In this document: positions 32,765 to 41,227 of the stretch, one piece after another | How the letters are laid out: each line of letters starts with the position of its first letter | Position numbering within the stretch: the stretch's first letter is position 1 | NCBI GenBank assembly: GCA_002345925.1 | Contig: DDWM01000038.1 | Coordinates: 570-42,565 of the forward strand | Direction of reading: 5' to 3' | Length of the DNA stretch: 41,996 nucleotides | Source of the DNA: Actinobacteria bacterium UBA2286 | GTDB taxonomy: Bacteria; Actinomycetota; Coriobacteriia; Anaerosomatales; Anaerosomataceae | Position numbers and translations under genes: made by a program | The notes under the pieces: generated by a model | The model's database searches: none | Told to the model about the DNA's origin: nothing | The model's input: only the letters and a program-made list of their open reading frames with translations

Positions 32765-33999
32765 CTCAGGAATACCGCGGAAACTGCACATCCAGCGTTG
32801 CGCGATGTCGACCGTGGGAGGTCGCGGTCCTGGCGGCTGCAATTTGGAGTATCACAGCTGCATTTGGCGCTGCCCGGGTTGAGTTGAACCCCTCCTTGTT
32901 CGCGGCCGTCTTCTCCGCCTCGGTGGTGATGGGGGCGCTTGGACTTAGGTTGCCTCGAGGTGATGTCGTCCGGGTCGATGCACTTGCCGCCAGCGCTGCG
33001 CTGGCGCTGCTTCCCGCACACGTAGGAATGACAGCCCTGCTGCTAGGACTGCTGGCGGGGATGATATTCGCTCGTCATATCACCCGCTCTTCGTTGTGGT
33101 CGGTGGTTGTTGACGCGAACCGTCACGTCGTCGCTTTAGGCGCGGCATATGCAGTGCAGTCCGCCCTATCGGTGGACTCGGCTATGCCCGTGGTGGTCTC
33201 GGCAGGTGTGGCGATTTCGGTGTACGTTGCCGTCGAGCTTGGCTCACTTGTCATACAAGCTGCTCTCAGCGCTGACTCAAGCTTGCTCCTTACAGGGAGC
33301 AGCATGTTCCGCTCTGTATGGCAGATCTATCTTGGTCAGGCGTGTCTCGGGGTAGCGCTGGCAGTTGTCTATCCGACAATGGGCGTTTGGGTTATTCCTG
33401 TGATGACCGTGCTGGGCGCAATTCTGTTGAATGGTTTTGCGATGTACCTACGCGTGAAGACTGCATATCAGGAGACAATTGGCGCGCTTGCTAAGGTAAG
33501 CGAGCTTCACATGGCAGGCAGAACGGGGCATGCGCAGGAGGTTGCCAATATGTCAGTCGCTGTTGGCAGAAGACTTGGACTGGGTGCGCGGAAGCTCGAG
33601 GCCCTGAACTATGCGGCGCTACTTCATGAGATTGGCTCACTTGATAGAGACGCGGGGGCACTAATTGCTCACGACGGGGTTTCTGAGTGGGCGCACAAGG
33701 GTTCGGAAATCCTGCAGGCGGTGCCGTTCTTGGCCTCAGCAGCAGCAATAGTTGATTGCCAGCAGTTGGCCTCAAACGCAGCTGCGGAGGCGGGATCGTA
33801 CTGCAGTGATGCCCTGCTCGGGGGTGCCATTGTCAGGGCGTGCTGTTTGGCGGATGAGGCCCGTAGGGTGGATCGCACAGCCGGGCGCAAGCTGAGCTTC
33901 GAGGACCTGGTGGCTGCAATCGAAGACGAGGGCAGGTGGATTCCTCAGGAGGTCGTCAGGGTGACCGCTGATGCGTTTGGATCGCTTGATGTTGTCTGA
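32761..33999 (+). CDS. Membrane protein with a degenerate HD domain, partner of the HD-GYP protein
   Basis: A 412-residue protein with the same plan as its upstream neighbour: about seven hydrophobic segments in residues 15-230 (VAVLAAAIWSITAAFGA, LAGMIFARHITRSSLW, VYPTMGVWVIPVMTVLGAIL), then an HD-like region. There TGHAQEVANMSVAVGRRLGL matches the first HD helix, but the HD pair is H289-E290 (LLHEIGSL) instead of HD, and no HHExxDGxGYP motif exists; an Ala/Ser/Cys-rich sequence takes its place. Catalysis is unlikely. It may bind and regulate the intact partner or act as a receptor. ATG 32761 overlaps the previous stop. A diverged tandem duplication is the simplest origin. The membrane-anchored HD resemblance is clear; the role is inference. 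Confidence 0.8.
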   Translation: MTQEYRGNCTSSVARCRPWEVAVLAAAIWSITAAFGAARVELNPSLFAAVFSASVVMGALGLRLPRGDVVRVDALAASAALALLPAHVGMTALLLGLLAGMIFARHITRSSLWSVVVDANRHVVALGAAYAVQSALSVDSAMPVVVSAGVAISVYVAVELGSLVIQAALSADSSLLLTGSSMFRSVWQIYLGQACLGVALAVVYPTMGVWVIPVMTVLGAILLNGFAMYLRVKTAYQETIGALAKVSELHMAGRTGHAQEVANMSVAVGRRLGLGARKLEALNYAALLHEIGSLDRDAGALIAHDGVSEWAHKGSEILQAVPFLASAAAIVDCQQLASNAAAEAGSYCSDALLGGAIVRACCLADEARRVDRTAGRKLSFEDLVAAIEDEGRWIPQEVVRVTADAFGSLDVV

Positions 34000-34082
34000 A
34001 GCCCGCACACACCGTCACTTCTTCCAGAGACGGAAAGGCGGAACGGCAAAGCCGCAGTAACTTCTTTCGATGAGAATCTTGC

Positions 34083-34130
34083 TGATTGTGAGTATGTTCT
34101 TTTCGAAATGCATTCAATTGATTACAATCA
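34083..34130 (+). promoter_or_regulatory. Candidate promoter and operator of the BTAD regulator gene
   Basis: TACAAT at 34123-34128 is a probable -10. It lies inside the perfect inverted repeat TGATT-AC-AATCA (34119-34130). A further half-site TGATTGTGA is at 34083-34091, and the right arm reads TGATTGTAA on the other strand. The area is AT-rich relative to the window. Repression or autoregulation through these sites is inference. The remaining part of the gap 34000-34167 contains a CGGC-AAA-GCCG hairpin near 34043 and no gene I would support. Confidence 0.4.
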
Positions 34131-34167
34131 CAACACCTCAGGAGGGTCTCCCGGTTTGGGGGAAGAC

Positions 34168-37100
34168 ATGGGAGAGACCAGGCCTTACGGCGTACCCAGC
34201 TATGAGTTTGCGATTCCGCGCCAGAGTTTGATCCAGGTGTTCAATCTGACCGCTCCCGATGTGACAGTCGTGGTGGCGCCTGGTGGCTATGGGAAGACAG
34301 TGCTTGCGGCGCAGCTCACACACATCGTGGGCGAAGCGTGTCTTTGGCTGAAAATGGGAGGCTGCTCGCCGAGTCATGCGGATTTCCCCGGGGCTGTTGC
34401 TGCAAAGCTCCGGCCGCGCGCCGATCATCATCCGGATGTAGGGGCGAGCGTGTCACAGGTCCCCGGCTCGGGGTGGGACTGCCTAGAGTCAGAGCTCGCG
34501 GGTGTGAGCCTGTCCACATCCATGGTGGTACTGGATGGTTTCGATGTCGTTGAATCCACCGAAGCCGTGTTCGTCTTTCTTGAGATGCTCCGCAGGCTTC
34601 TGGGGAGCCACGTCCGACTGGTCTGCACGTGTAGGACCGTTGGGCGTTGGTTCACGGCGAATACACACGACGCTAGTCTCTGGGTGGTTTCTCGTGACGA
34701 GTTGCAGTTCAGCATCGGGCAGACCGCCGAGCTGGCAGAGCATGTCACGCAGAGGAGCATACTCGTAGAAGAAGCTTCCGCTCTGACGCTTTCGTCTGGC
34801 GGGCAGGCTGCACTGCTGGTGCTGCTATTGCGGCACGTTGCATGCTCTGGTCATACAGTGGAGGATGTTCTCCGGCATGCTCCTCGCGATGTTGGGGATT
34901 ACCTCCGCACCGCCTTCATTTCAGAGCTGGATGAGCGGCTAGTGAGCGTCCTGGGGGCGGCCGCCTTGCTCGGCACCGGGTCTATTGAGGAACTCGCGAG
35001 GGTGACGCGTTCCGATGTGGGGACTGTCCTGTCTGCAGCCGTTGAAGTCCCGCTGTTGAGACTAACGTCGGACTCGCTCGGAGTGCGTGGATTCGAGATG
35101 CACGACCTTGCGGGTGAGGTGTTTAGCGCTGTTGCTCTGGAGTCATATCGGATCGGGGGAACCAGAACCCTCGACTTGATCATTAGAGAGCTGGAGAGTC
35201 GAGCGGACTATCGCAGGTTGTTCAGCATCCTGTCTCAGGCAAACGACCCTGACTATCTCGTTGACAGCGTGGAGCGCCATGGTGGTGCCCTACTTGAAGA
35301 CGCAAATCTGGGGCTGCTTGAGTCGATACTCGCAAAGATTCCAGCGTCCACCCAGGCGGGAAGCGTCCGACTGTTGTTGCTCGGTGCGATGCTGCTTCGG
35401 TGCAACGGTCAAGTGCATGAAGCGCTAGACCGAGCGGCGTCAGCTCGACAGCTCGCTGCCGCGCGAGGTGACTTAACGCTCGAGAGGGAATGCCTCCTGG
35501 TCGAGGCTAGGTTGAGGTTTGACGTCTGCGAGTTCGGGGTTCTGATCGAGCCGCTGGAGCGTGCTTGTGACGCAGCAATCAGGGCTTGTGATCATGATAT
35601 CGCGGCGCTGTTGAGCGCCTATTTGGCCACCGCACATGCGCAGCTCGGCGAGGTGACAACTGGCAGGAGGTTCGTCGAGCAGTACAAACGCCTCTATCAT
35701 CTGAGTGGGGTCAGCTCAGGGACTCGTGCTAAGTCTGTATCGATGATACTTCTGGTTCTCGGAATCATTTGTGGTGACGTTTCATCGGCTGCCACTGTTC
35801 TGAAGGAGGCGCGAAGTGAGCCCGGTCAGTCGATAGAATCCCGGCTGCTGTGTGATGGCAATCTTGCAGCACTGCTACTTGAGATGGGGAGGCTGCATGC
35901 ATCCCTTGAGCTATCTGATACGGCGCAGGTCCTCGCTCGAGACAGAGGTCTGGCGTTCTTGGTTGATAGCTTCAAGGGGACCGAGGCTGCTGCGCGTGCT
36001 GGAGCGGGGGACCTAAAGGGCGCAGCCTTGCTTATGTCTCAGGCGATCGATTGCGCTGTATGCCCGGAGGATACGTCGAACATCGCTTACAATCAGGTCT
36101 ATCGCTCGACAATTAGCCGAGCCGGTGGGCTACTGGATGAGGCCCTTTCCGACGCTGAACATGCGGTTGCGCTCTTCTCTCAGGAGGAGGGTGGGCTGCC
36201 GATTATGGCCTGTCTAGCTCGGTGCGAGGTCGCGGCTTCGGCCCTTGCTCTTGGTGACGAGTCTCCGGCGCGCGAACTCGCGATGCGCTCACGTGCGGAG
36301 GCCGCAAGTTGGACCGCCGCCTATCACCTGCTTCGAGCTGACATGGTTCTTGCGGAGATCGAACGGCAGCAAGGCGATGCGGACGCGGCTGTCGCGCGAA
36401 TCGCGCAGCACGTCGACTACGTCCTCACCGAGAGTGCCAACTGGCAAGTCGCGATGTACATCCGCGCGTTTCCGGGACTGCTCGGCGTGTTCGCTAAGGC
36501 GATTGGTCCGGATGCGCTTCCGTCGCACCTCCTGCGCATGGTTCTGCCTGACTACGCGCGTCCCGCGCTTGAGGCGAGCGCCGCGCTCCTGTCTGCCGAG
36601 AGCCTTGAGAGTCTGGCTGTTCGCCTCCTCGGCAAGCGTGGCGCAGCGGTCTTCCTTCGAGAGCGCGCAAGCGGCCCCAAAGCTCGCGTCCGTCTGTTCG
36701 GCGGCATGGAAGTCGTCACGCCAAGCGGCGAGGTCACCGACAAGCACTGGCGCAAGCGCAAGGCCAGATTGTTGTTTGCTCTGCTCGTCCTGCGTCGCGG
36801 ACACGACATGCCGCGTGAGCAGATCTTCGAGCACTTCTGGCCCGAGATGGATGAGGATCGGGCCAAGAGCAACTTCTACGTGACATGGAGCATCATGAAG
36901 CGCGCACTTGCTCTTGGCGCCAAAGATGCGCCTTGTCCGTACGTTGAGCACGTGGGTGGCGTTTGCCGAGTAGTTCCCTCAGCGGTCTCATCGGACTATG
37001 CAGATTTTGAGGATGCGCTCGTCGCGATGCGCAAGGCGGATCGCGCCGGCGACACAACGCTGGCGCTTGCCTCGGCGGAACGCATATTTGAGCAGTACCG

Positions 37101-37467
37101 CGGCGAGCTGTTGCCGGGCGAGCTCTATGACGACTGGCTCGGCCCCATGCGTGATCGCTGCCGTCATGATTATGGAGACGCGATGCTGCGCGCTGCGCAG
37201 ATCCACCATGAGGCGGGCGATACCGAGAAGGCGCTGCACATGGTGCGAGCCGCCCTTGGCCAGGATCCGTGGCGCGAGGATCTTTACCAGGGTGCGCTTA
37301 GATACCTCATACACAGCGGTCAGCGCAGCGGTGCGATTGAGACGTATGTCGCATGCAAGAGTAAACTTGCCGAGGATCTAGGTCTGGATCCTTCGGTTGA
37401 GACACGGCGTCTGTATGATCAGATTCTGGCGATGGAGGAACCTCCTGCGGCACCTGCCCAGGCGTAG
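34168..37467 (+). CDS. Large STAND-ATPase / TPR / BTAD transcriptional regulator (MalT- and SARP-like hybrid)
   Basis: A 1099-residue regulator. Near the N-terminus IPRQSLIQVFN precedes a P-loop APGGYGKT (residues 37-44) and a Walker B-like MVVLDGFD, as in MalT/LuxR STAND ATPases. A winged-helix-like and long helical region follows (about 280-830), with many TPR-like repeats rich in Ala and Leu. From residue 838 there is an OmpR-type winged helix (KARVRLFGGMEVVTPSGE, WRKRKARLLFALLVLRRG) followed by a BTAD of about 945-1090 (DYADFEDAL, LLPGELYDDWLGPMRDRC, WREDLYQGALRYLIHSGQR, LGLDPSVETRRLYDQIL). It probably binds a ligand or partner through the TPRs and activates transcription with ATP. Start ATG 34168 has GGGGGAAG; ATG 34108 would precede the predicted start point. 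Codon use shifts within the gene near 36400. Confidence 0.88.
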   Translation: MGETRPYGVPSYEFAIPRQSLIQVFNLTAPDVTVVVAPGGYGKTVLAAQLTHIVGEACLWLKMGGCSPSHADFPGAVAAKLRPRADHHPDVGASVSQVPGSGWDCLESELAGVSLSTSMVVLDGFDVVESTEAVFVFLEMLRRLLGSHVRLVCTCRTVGRWFTANTHDASLWVVSRDELQFSIGQTAELAEHVTQRSILVEEASALTLSSGGQAALLVLLLRHVACSGHTVEDVLRHAPRDVGDYLRTAFISELDERLVSVLGAAALLGTGSIEELARVTRSDVGTVLSAAVEVPLLRLTSDSLGVRGFEMHDLAGEVFSAVALESYRIGGTRTLDLIIRELESRADYRRLFSILSQANDPDYLVDSVERHGGALLEDANLGLLESILAKIPASTQAGSVRLLLLGAMLLRCNGQVHEALDRAASARQLAAARGDLTLERECLLVEARLRFDVCEFGVLIEPLERACDAAIRACDHDIAALLSAYLATAHAQLGEVTTGRRFVEQYKRLYHLSGVSSGTRAKSVSMILLVLGIICGDVSSAATVLKEARSEPGQSIESRLLCDGNLAALLLEMGRLHASLELSDTAQVLARDRGLAFLVDSFKGTEAAARAGAGDLKGAALLMSQAIDCAVCPEDTSNIAYNQVYRSTISRAGGLLDEALSDAEHAVALFSQEEGGLPIMACLARCEVAASALALGDESPARELAMRSRAEAASWTAAYHLLRADMVLAEIERQQGDADAAVARIAQHVDYVLTESANWQVAMYIRAFPGLLGVFAKAIGPDALPSHLLRMVLPDYARPALEASAALLSAESLESLAVRLLGKRGAAVFLRERASGPKARVRLFGGMEVVTPSGEVTDKHWRKRKARLLFALLVLRRGHDMPREQIFEHFWPEMDEDRAKSNFYVTWSIMKRALALGAKDAPCPYVEHVGGVCRVVPSAVSSDYADFEDALVAMRKADRAGDTTLALASAERIFEQYRGELLPGELYDDWLGPMRDRCRHDYGDAMLRAAQIHHEAGDTEKALHMVRAALGQDPWREDLYQGALRYLIHSGQRSGAIETYVACKSKLAEDLGLDPSVETRRLYDQILAMEEPPAAPAQA

Positions 37468-37498
37468 AGTTCCCGATGGATTAGGCAAGGGGTCAGCG

Positions 37499-38038
37499 GT
37501 GCTGCTACTCGACGGAATCGTGCTTGGACTTGTTGTTGGCGTGCTCGCTGGCGGGTCGCTTAAGCGGTTCGGGGCAGTGCGCCTCAAGGGCGAGTACCTG
37601 ATTCTGCCGCTGCTTGTCTTCCAGTTAGCAGTGCCACGCATTGCAACCGCACTCGGGTTGTCGTCTCGCATCGCCTTTGGCGCCTGGGTTGCCGTCATGA
37701 TTGCGCTCGTCGCCCTGGCACTCTGGAATCGACGTTGGCTCGGGCTCTCAATAGCAGCTGCAGGCATCGCACTCAACATCGTCGTGATCGTGGCGAATGG
37801 CGCTATGCCGGTGTCTCTTGACGCCGTGGCTCGCCTGGACTCGACCGTGGTCCCAAAGTTCGACCTCTTGCATGAACCGCTTACCGCCGAGACCCGCCTT
37901 GATGGGTTGGCCGATATCATTCCGATTCCCGGCCCGACGTGGCACAGGGGCGTCGCTAGCGTGGGTGACCTGTTGTTGTTCGCCGGCGCGGGTATGTTTG
38001 TGTTCGCGGCGATGCGCAAAGATTTAGATGCGGGTTAG
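37499..38038 (+). CDS. DUF5317-like small membrane protein
   Basis: A 179-residue protein with about five hydrophobic segments: LLLDGIVLGLVVGVLAGG, LILPLLVFQLAVPRIATAL, FGAWVAVMIALVALALW, LGLSIAAAGIALNIVVIVAN and VGDLLLFAGAGMFVFAAM. The motif NGAMPVSLDAV in the fourth region and IIPIPGPTWHRGVASVGD before the last segment agree with DUF5317 proteins, which have unknown function and are common in Actinobacteria and Clostridia. GTG 37499 has AAGGGG six bases upstream and lies 31 bases after the regulator stop, so it may be cotranscribed with it. The frame is open further upstream, into the regulator gene, but no other start has a ribosome site. Confidence 0.78.
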   Translation: MLLLDGIVLGLVVGVLAGGSLKRFGAVRLKGEYLILPLLVFQLAVPRIATALGLSSRIAFGAWVAVMIALVALALWNRRWLGLSIAAAGIALNIVVIVANGAMPVSLDAVARLDSTVVPKFDLLHEPLTAETRLDGLADIIPIPGPTWHRGVASVGDLLLFAGAGMFVFAAMRKDLDAG

Positions 38039-38060
38039 CGTGGGTTCAGGGCCTGTTTAG

Positions 38061-38283
38061 AACCGACCTGTAATGTGGTGCTCGGCCCGGTTATCCGGGT
38101 CGGTCGGGGAGGGCAGGTTCGATCGGTTCCCAAACGGGCGATGCGGTTCTTGACGTACAGATGGTGAGGAGACGGGAGACTCCTGAGGGGCACCAACTTG
38201 CGGCAAGTTCACGGACCGGTGGGGCCTTGCGATACCGACCTTATGCGGAGCGGCTCCGGGCGCGCGTCGGCCTGGGGCCGCTC
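38061..38283 (+). other. Hairpin-rich intergenic region before secA, no gene seen
   Basis: The gap 38039-38404 (366 bases) has no convincing coding frame. It contains AACCGA-CCTG (38061-38070) able to pair with CAGG and TCGGTT (38114-38128) around a hairpin CGGCCCGG-TTAT-CCGGGTCG (38083-38102), a stem AGGAG-CTCCT at 38167-38184 within GGTG-CACC, AACTTG-CGG-CAAGTT (38195-38209), and a 10-bp stem 38248-38257 with 38274-38283. TTGACG at 38150-38155 resembles a -35 but no -10 follows. A non-coding RNA or terminator cluster is possible; chance in GC-rich DNA cannot be excluded. Confidence 0.35.
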
Positions 38284-38349
38284 TTCGTGAGGCGTTGCCA
38301 AAGTGCTGCTCAGCTGCGCCTACACGCGGGCGGCTTTTGGCCTTGCCTG

Positions 38350-38358
38350 TGCTAGAAT
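38350..38358 (+). promoter_or_regulatory. Extended -10 promoter of secA
   Basis: TGCTAGAAT with start point near 38365. The leader of about 40 bases begins with a run of six T at 38366-38371 and contains GAGG at 38391-38394 as the only ribosome site candidate, about ten bases before ATG 38405. Confidence 0.5.
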
Positions 38359-38404
38359 TGGTGTGTTTTTTATCCCCACTCAAGAATCCGCGAGGTCACG
38401 ATAA

Positions 38405-41158
38405 ATGGCCAATATCCTTACCAAGATCCTCAGCATTGGCGAGGGTCGCCAAATGCGACAGTACGATGCTCTCGTTGAGCAGATCAACTCACTAGAGGCG
38501 TCGATCCAGCCGCTCAGCGATGAGCAGCTGCGCGCCAAGACAGTGGAGTTTCGCGCTCGGCTTGCCGACGGCGAGACACTTGATGACTTGCTCGCGGAGG
38601 CGTTCGCGGTCGTACGCGAAGGCGCCAAGCGCGCACTAGGGATGCGTCACTTCGATGTGCAGCTTATCGGAGGCATCGTCTTGCATCGTGGAATGATCGC
38701 CGAGATGAAGACCGGCGAGGGTAAGACCCTCGTTGCCACGCTCCCGGTGTACCTCAACGCGCTTGCAGACAAAGGCGTGCACGTAGTCACGGTCAACGAC
38801 TATCTCGCCAAGCGCGACAGCGAGTGGATGGGTCGCGTCTATCGCTTCCTCGGCCTGGAAGTCGGCATCGTGCAGTCCCAGATGGATCCGGAGCGTCGCA
38901 AGGATGCGTACAAGGCCGACGTGACGTACGGTACCAACAGCGAGTTCGGTTTCGACTATCTGCGCGACAACATGGTCACCCGTCCCGAGCTCAGGGTGCA
39001 GCGGGGCCACAGCTTCGCGATCGTCGACGAGGTGGACTCGATTCTCATCGACGAAGCGCGTACTCCGCTCATCATCTCCGGCGCCGGCACCAAGTCGGCG
39101 GACTCCTATAAGTCGTTCGCCAAGGTCGTGCCTCGCCTCAAGGATGAGGTCGACTACGAGTTCGATGAGGCCAAGCGCACGATCGCTCCTACTGAGGCCG
39201 GTATCGCCAAGGTTGAGCAGATGCTGGGTATCGATGACCTCTACTCCGATCCGTCAGGGCAGATGGTCAACCACCTCCAGCAGGCCCTCAAGGCTCAGTT
39301 CATGTTCAAGCGCGACGTCGATTACGTGGTCAAGGACGGGGAAGTCCTCATCGTCGACGAGTTCACCGGGCGTCTCATGGTTGGACGACGTTACTCGGAA
39401 GGCCTTCATCAGGCCATCGAAGCCAAAGAGAAGCAGCACGTTCGCGAGGAAAACCAGACGCTTGCCACGATCACGCTGCAGAACTTCTTCCGCATGTACG
39501 AGAAGCTCGCGGGCATGACGGGAACAGCCGTCACAGAAGACCAGGAATTCCGCGAAATCTACAAGCTTCCGGTCACCGTCATTCCGCCTAATCGCGAGAT
39601 GGTGCGCGACGACCGGAACGACCTCATCTACCGCAACGTGGAAGGCAAGTTCAGCGCCGTGGTCGAGGAGATCGCCGAGAGGCACGAAAAGGGCCAGCCC
39701 TGCCTCGTCGGCACGATCTCGATCGAGAACTCCGAGCGCGCTTCGCGCATGCTCACAAAGCGGGGCATCACGCACAAGGTGCTCAACGCCAAGTTCCACG
39801 AACAAGAGGCTCACATTATCGCGCAGGCCGGCCGCCTCGGCGCGGTTACCATCGCGACCAACATGGCTGGCCGAGGCACCGACATCGTCCTCGGCGGTAA
39901 TCCTGATTTCCTTACTGACGAGATTCTGATCGAGCGCGGCATCAAGCCTGAAGAGGCCACTGAAGAGCAGCTTGCCTCCGCATTGGAGCGCTCCAAGGAG
40001 ATCTGCGCCGAGGAGCACAAGGCTGTAGTCGCTGCGGGCGGCCTCGCCATCCTTGGCACCGAGCGCCATGAGTCGCGGCGAATCGACAACCAGCTTCGTG
40101 GCCGCGCCGGTCGCCAGGGCGACCCGGGCGCGTCACAGTTCTACCTGTCGCTTGAGGACGACCTCATGCGATTGTTCGGTGGTAACCGGATGGAGCGTGT
40201 CTCGGGTCTCATGGAGCGCACTGAGATTCCGGAGGATATGCCGATCCAGGCAGGTATGGTCAGCAAGGCGATCGAGGGCGCTCAGCGTCAGGTCGAGGCT
40301 CAGAACTTCGCAGCTCGTAAGTACGTGCTGGAGTATGACGACGTAATGAACACGCAGCGCCAGGTCATCTACGGCGAGCGTAACCGCATTCTTGACGGCA
40401 AGGACATCCACGGTCGTGTGACCGAGATGATGGGGGAGACCATCACCCGCATCGTCAAAGAGCATTCCACGGAGAAGTCCTACTCGGAAGAATGGGACTG
40501 GGATGGGCTTACCGAGGACCTGAAGAGCCTCACCGGACTCGACCTTGTGACACCAGAGCTGAAGAAGACCGTTGAGAGTCCGTTTGAGCTCGCCGACGAG
40601 CTCACCGAGGCGGCGCTTGCGGCGTACGCCCGCAAAGAGGAGCAGCTTGGTGGCGAGAACCTTCGCGAACTCGAGCGGCAGGTCATGCTTCGCGTGATCG
40701 ATACTCGCTGGATGAACCATCTTCTTGAGATGGATTACATGCGCGAGGGTATTGGCCTGCGGGCCATGGGTCAGCGCGACCCGCTAGTTGAGTACAAGGG
40801 CGAGGCGTACGAGATGTTCGGATTCCTCGTGGAGGAGTCCAATCACGACTTCTTGCGCACGATCATGCACATCCAAGTGGTGCAAGAGACCCAGGCTCCG
40901 GAGATTCTCGCGCAGCCGGTTAGCTACTCGGCACCATCGGAGCAGAGCATCTTCTCCGGCGCGTTGCAGCAAGCGGCCGCCTCGATCGAAGGTCCCTCAG
41001 GGGACGCCATCGCGAAGGCGGCAGCGGTCGCAGGCAAAGGCGGCGGACATACCATCGAGAAGGACAAGTCCGATCCGTTTGCGGATGTGGGCCGAAACGA
41101 CTTGTGCCCCTGCGGAAGCGGACGCAAGTACAAGCACTGCCACGGCGCAAGCGCATGA
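38405..41158 (+). CDS. secA: Preprotein translocase ATPase SecA
   Basis: SecA drives proteins through SecYEG with ATP. The 917-residue product has all signatures: N-terminal MANILTKILSIGEGRQ, Walker A with K107 in KTGEGKTLVA, VHVVTVNDYLAKRDSEWMG, TNSEFGFDYLRDNM, Walker B VDEVDSILIDEARTPLIISG, NFFRMYEKLAGMTGTA, TNMAGRGTDIVLGG and GRAGRQGDPGASQFYLSLEDD. The C-terminus ends in the zinc-binding SecB/lipid motif RNDLCPCGSGRKYKHCHG. Length is normal for a SecA1. It is preceded by an extended -10 promoter and followed by prfB after 69 bases, a common order. Codon use is strongly GC3-biased, as expected for a highly expressed housekeeping gene. Confidence 0.98.
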   Translation: MANILTKILSIGEGRQMRQYDALVEQINSLEASIQPLSDEQLRAKTVEFRARLADGETLDDLLAEAFAVVREGAKRALGMRHFDVQLIGGIVLHRGMIAEMKTGEGKTLVATLPVYLNALADKGVHVVTVNDYLAKRDSEWMGRVYRFLGLEVGIVQSQMDPERRKDAYKADVTYGTNSEFGFDYLRDNMVTRPELRVQRGHSFAIVDEVDSILIDEARTPLIISGAGTKSADSYKSFAKVVPRLKDEVDYEFDEAKRTIAPTEAGIAKVEQMLGIDDLYSDPSGQMVNHLQQALKAQFMFKRDVDYVVKDGEVLIVDEFTGRLMVGRRYSEGLHQAIEAKEKQHVREENQTLATITLQNFFRMYEKLAGMTGTAVTEDQEFREIYKLPVTVIPPNREMVRDDRNDLIYRNVEGKFSAVVEEIAERHEKGQPCLVGTISIENSERASRMLTKRGITHKVLNAKFHEQEAHIIAQAGRLGAVTIATNMAGRGTDIVLGGNPDFLTDEILIERGIKPEEATEEQLASALERSKEICAEEHKAVVAAGGLAILGTERHESRRIDNQLRGRAGRQGDPGASQFYLSLEDDLMRLFGGNRMERVSGLMERTEIPEDMPIQAGMVSKAIEGAQRQVEAQNFAARKYVLEYDDVMNTQRQVIYGERNRILDGKDIHGRVTEMMGETITRIVKEHSTEKSYSEEWDWDGLTEDLKSLTGLDLVTPELKKTVESPFELADELTEAALAAYARKEEQLGGENLRELERQVMLRVIDTRWMNHLLEMDYMREGIGLRAMGQRDPLVEYKGEAYEMFGFLVEESNHDFLRTIMHIQVVQETQAPEILAQPVSYSAPSEQSIFSGALQQAAASIEGPSGDAIAKAAAVAGKGGGHTIEKDKSDPFADVGRNDLCPCGSGRKYKHCHGASA

Positions 41159-41227
41159 CCCGGGCGGCAGGGGCCATTGCCCTGAGCCGCTCCGCGTCCT
41201 GACCGCGTCGATTGAAACCGGTTCACC

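Noticed and set aside
34000..34075. ACGGCAAAGCCGCAG stretch resembling part of a c-di-GMP (GEMM) riboswitch near HD-GYP genes
   Set aside because: Only one of the two conserved halves can be matched, the GNRA tetraloop/receptor pair is absent, and GGCAAAGCC is simply a small hairpin.
34070..34230. A second short frame beginning MRILLIVSMFFSKC that could be another peptide gene
   Set aside because: No ribosome site precedes it, it runs through the putative -10 and out of frame into the regulator N-terminus, and its C-terminal half looks random.
38161..38355. 64-codon frame in the pre-secA gap
   Set aside because: No ribosome site, Arg-rich and low-complexity composition typical of an out-of-frame GC-rich stretch, and it ends within the secA promoter.
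41168..41184. Hairpin between secA and prfB as a terminator
   Set aside because: The stem has a bulge, is short and has no T-tract, so it is too weak to call.
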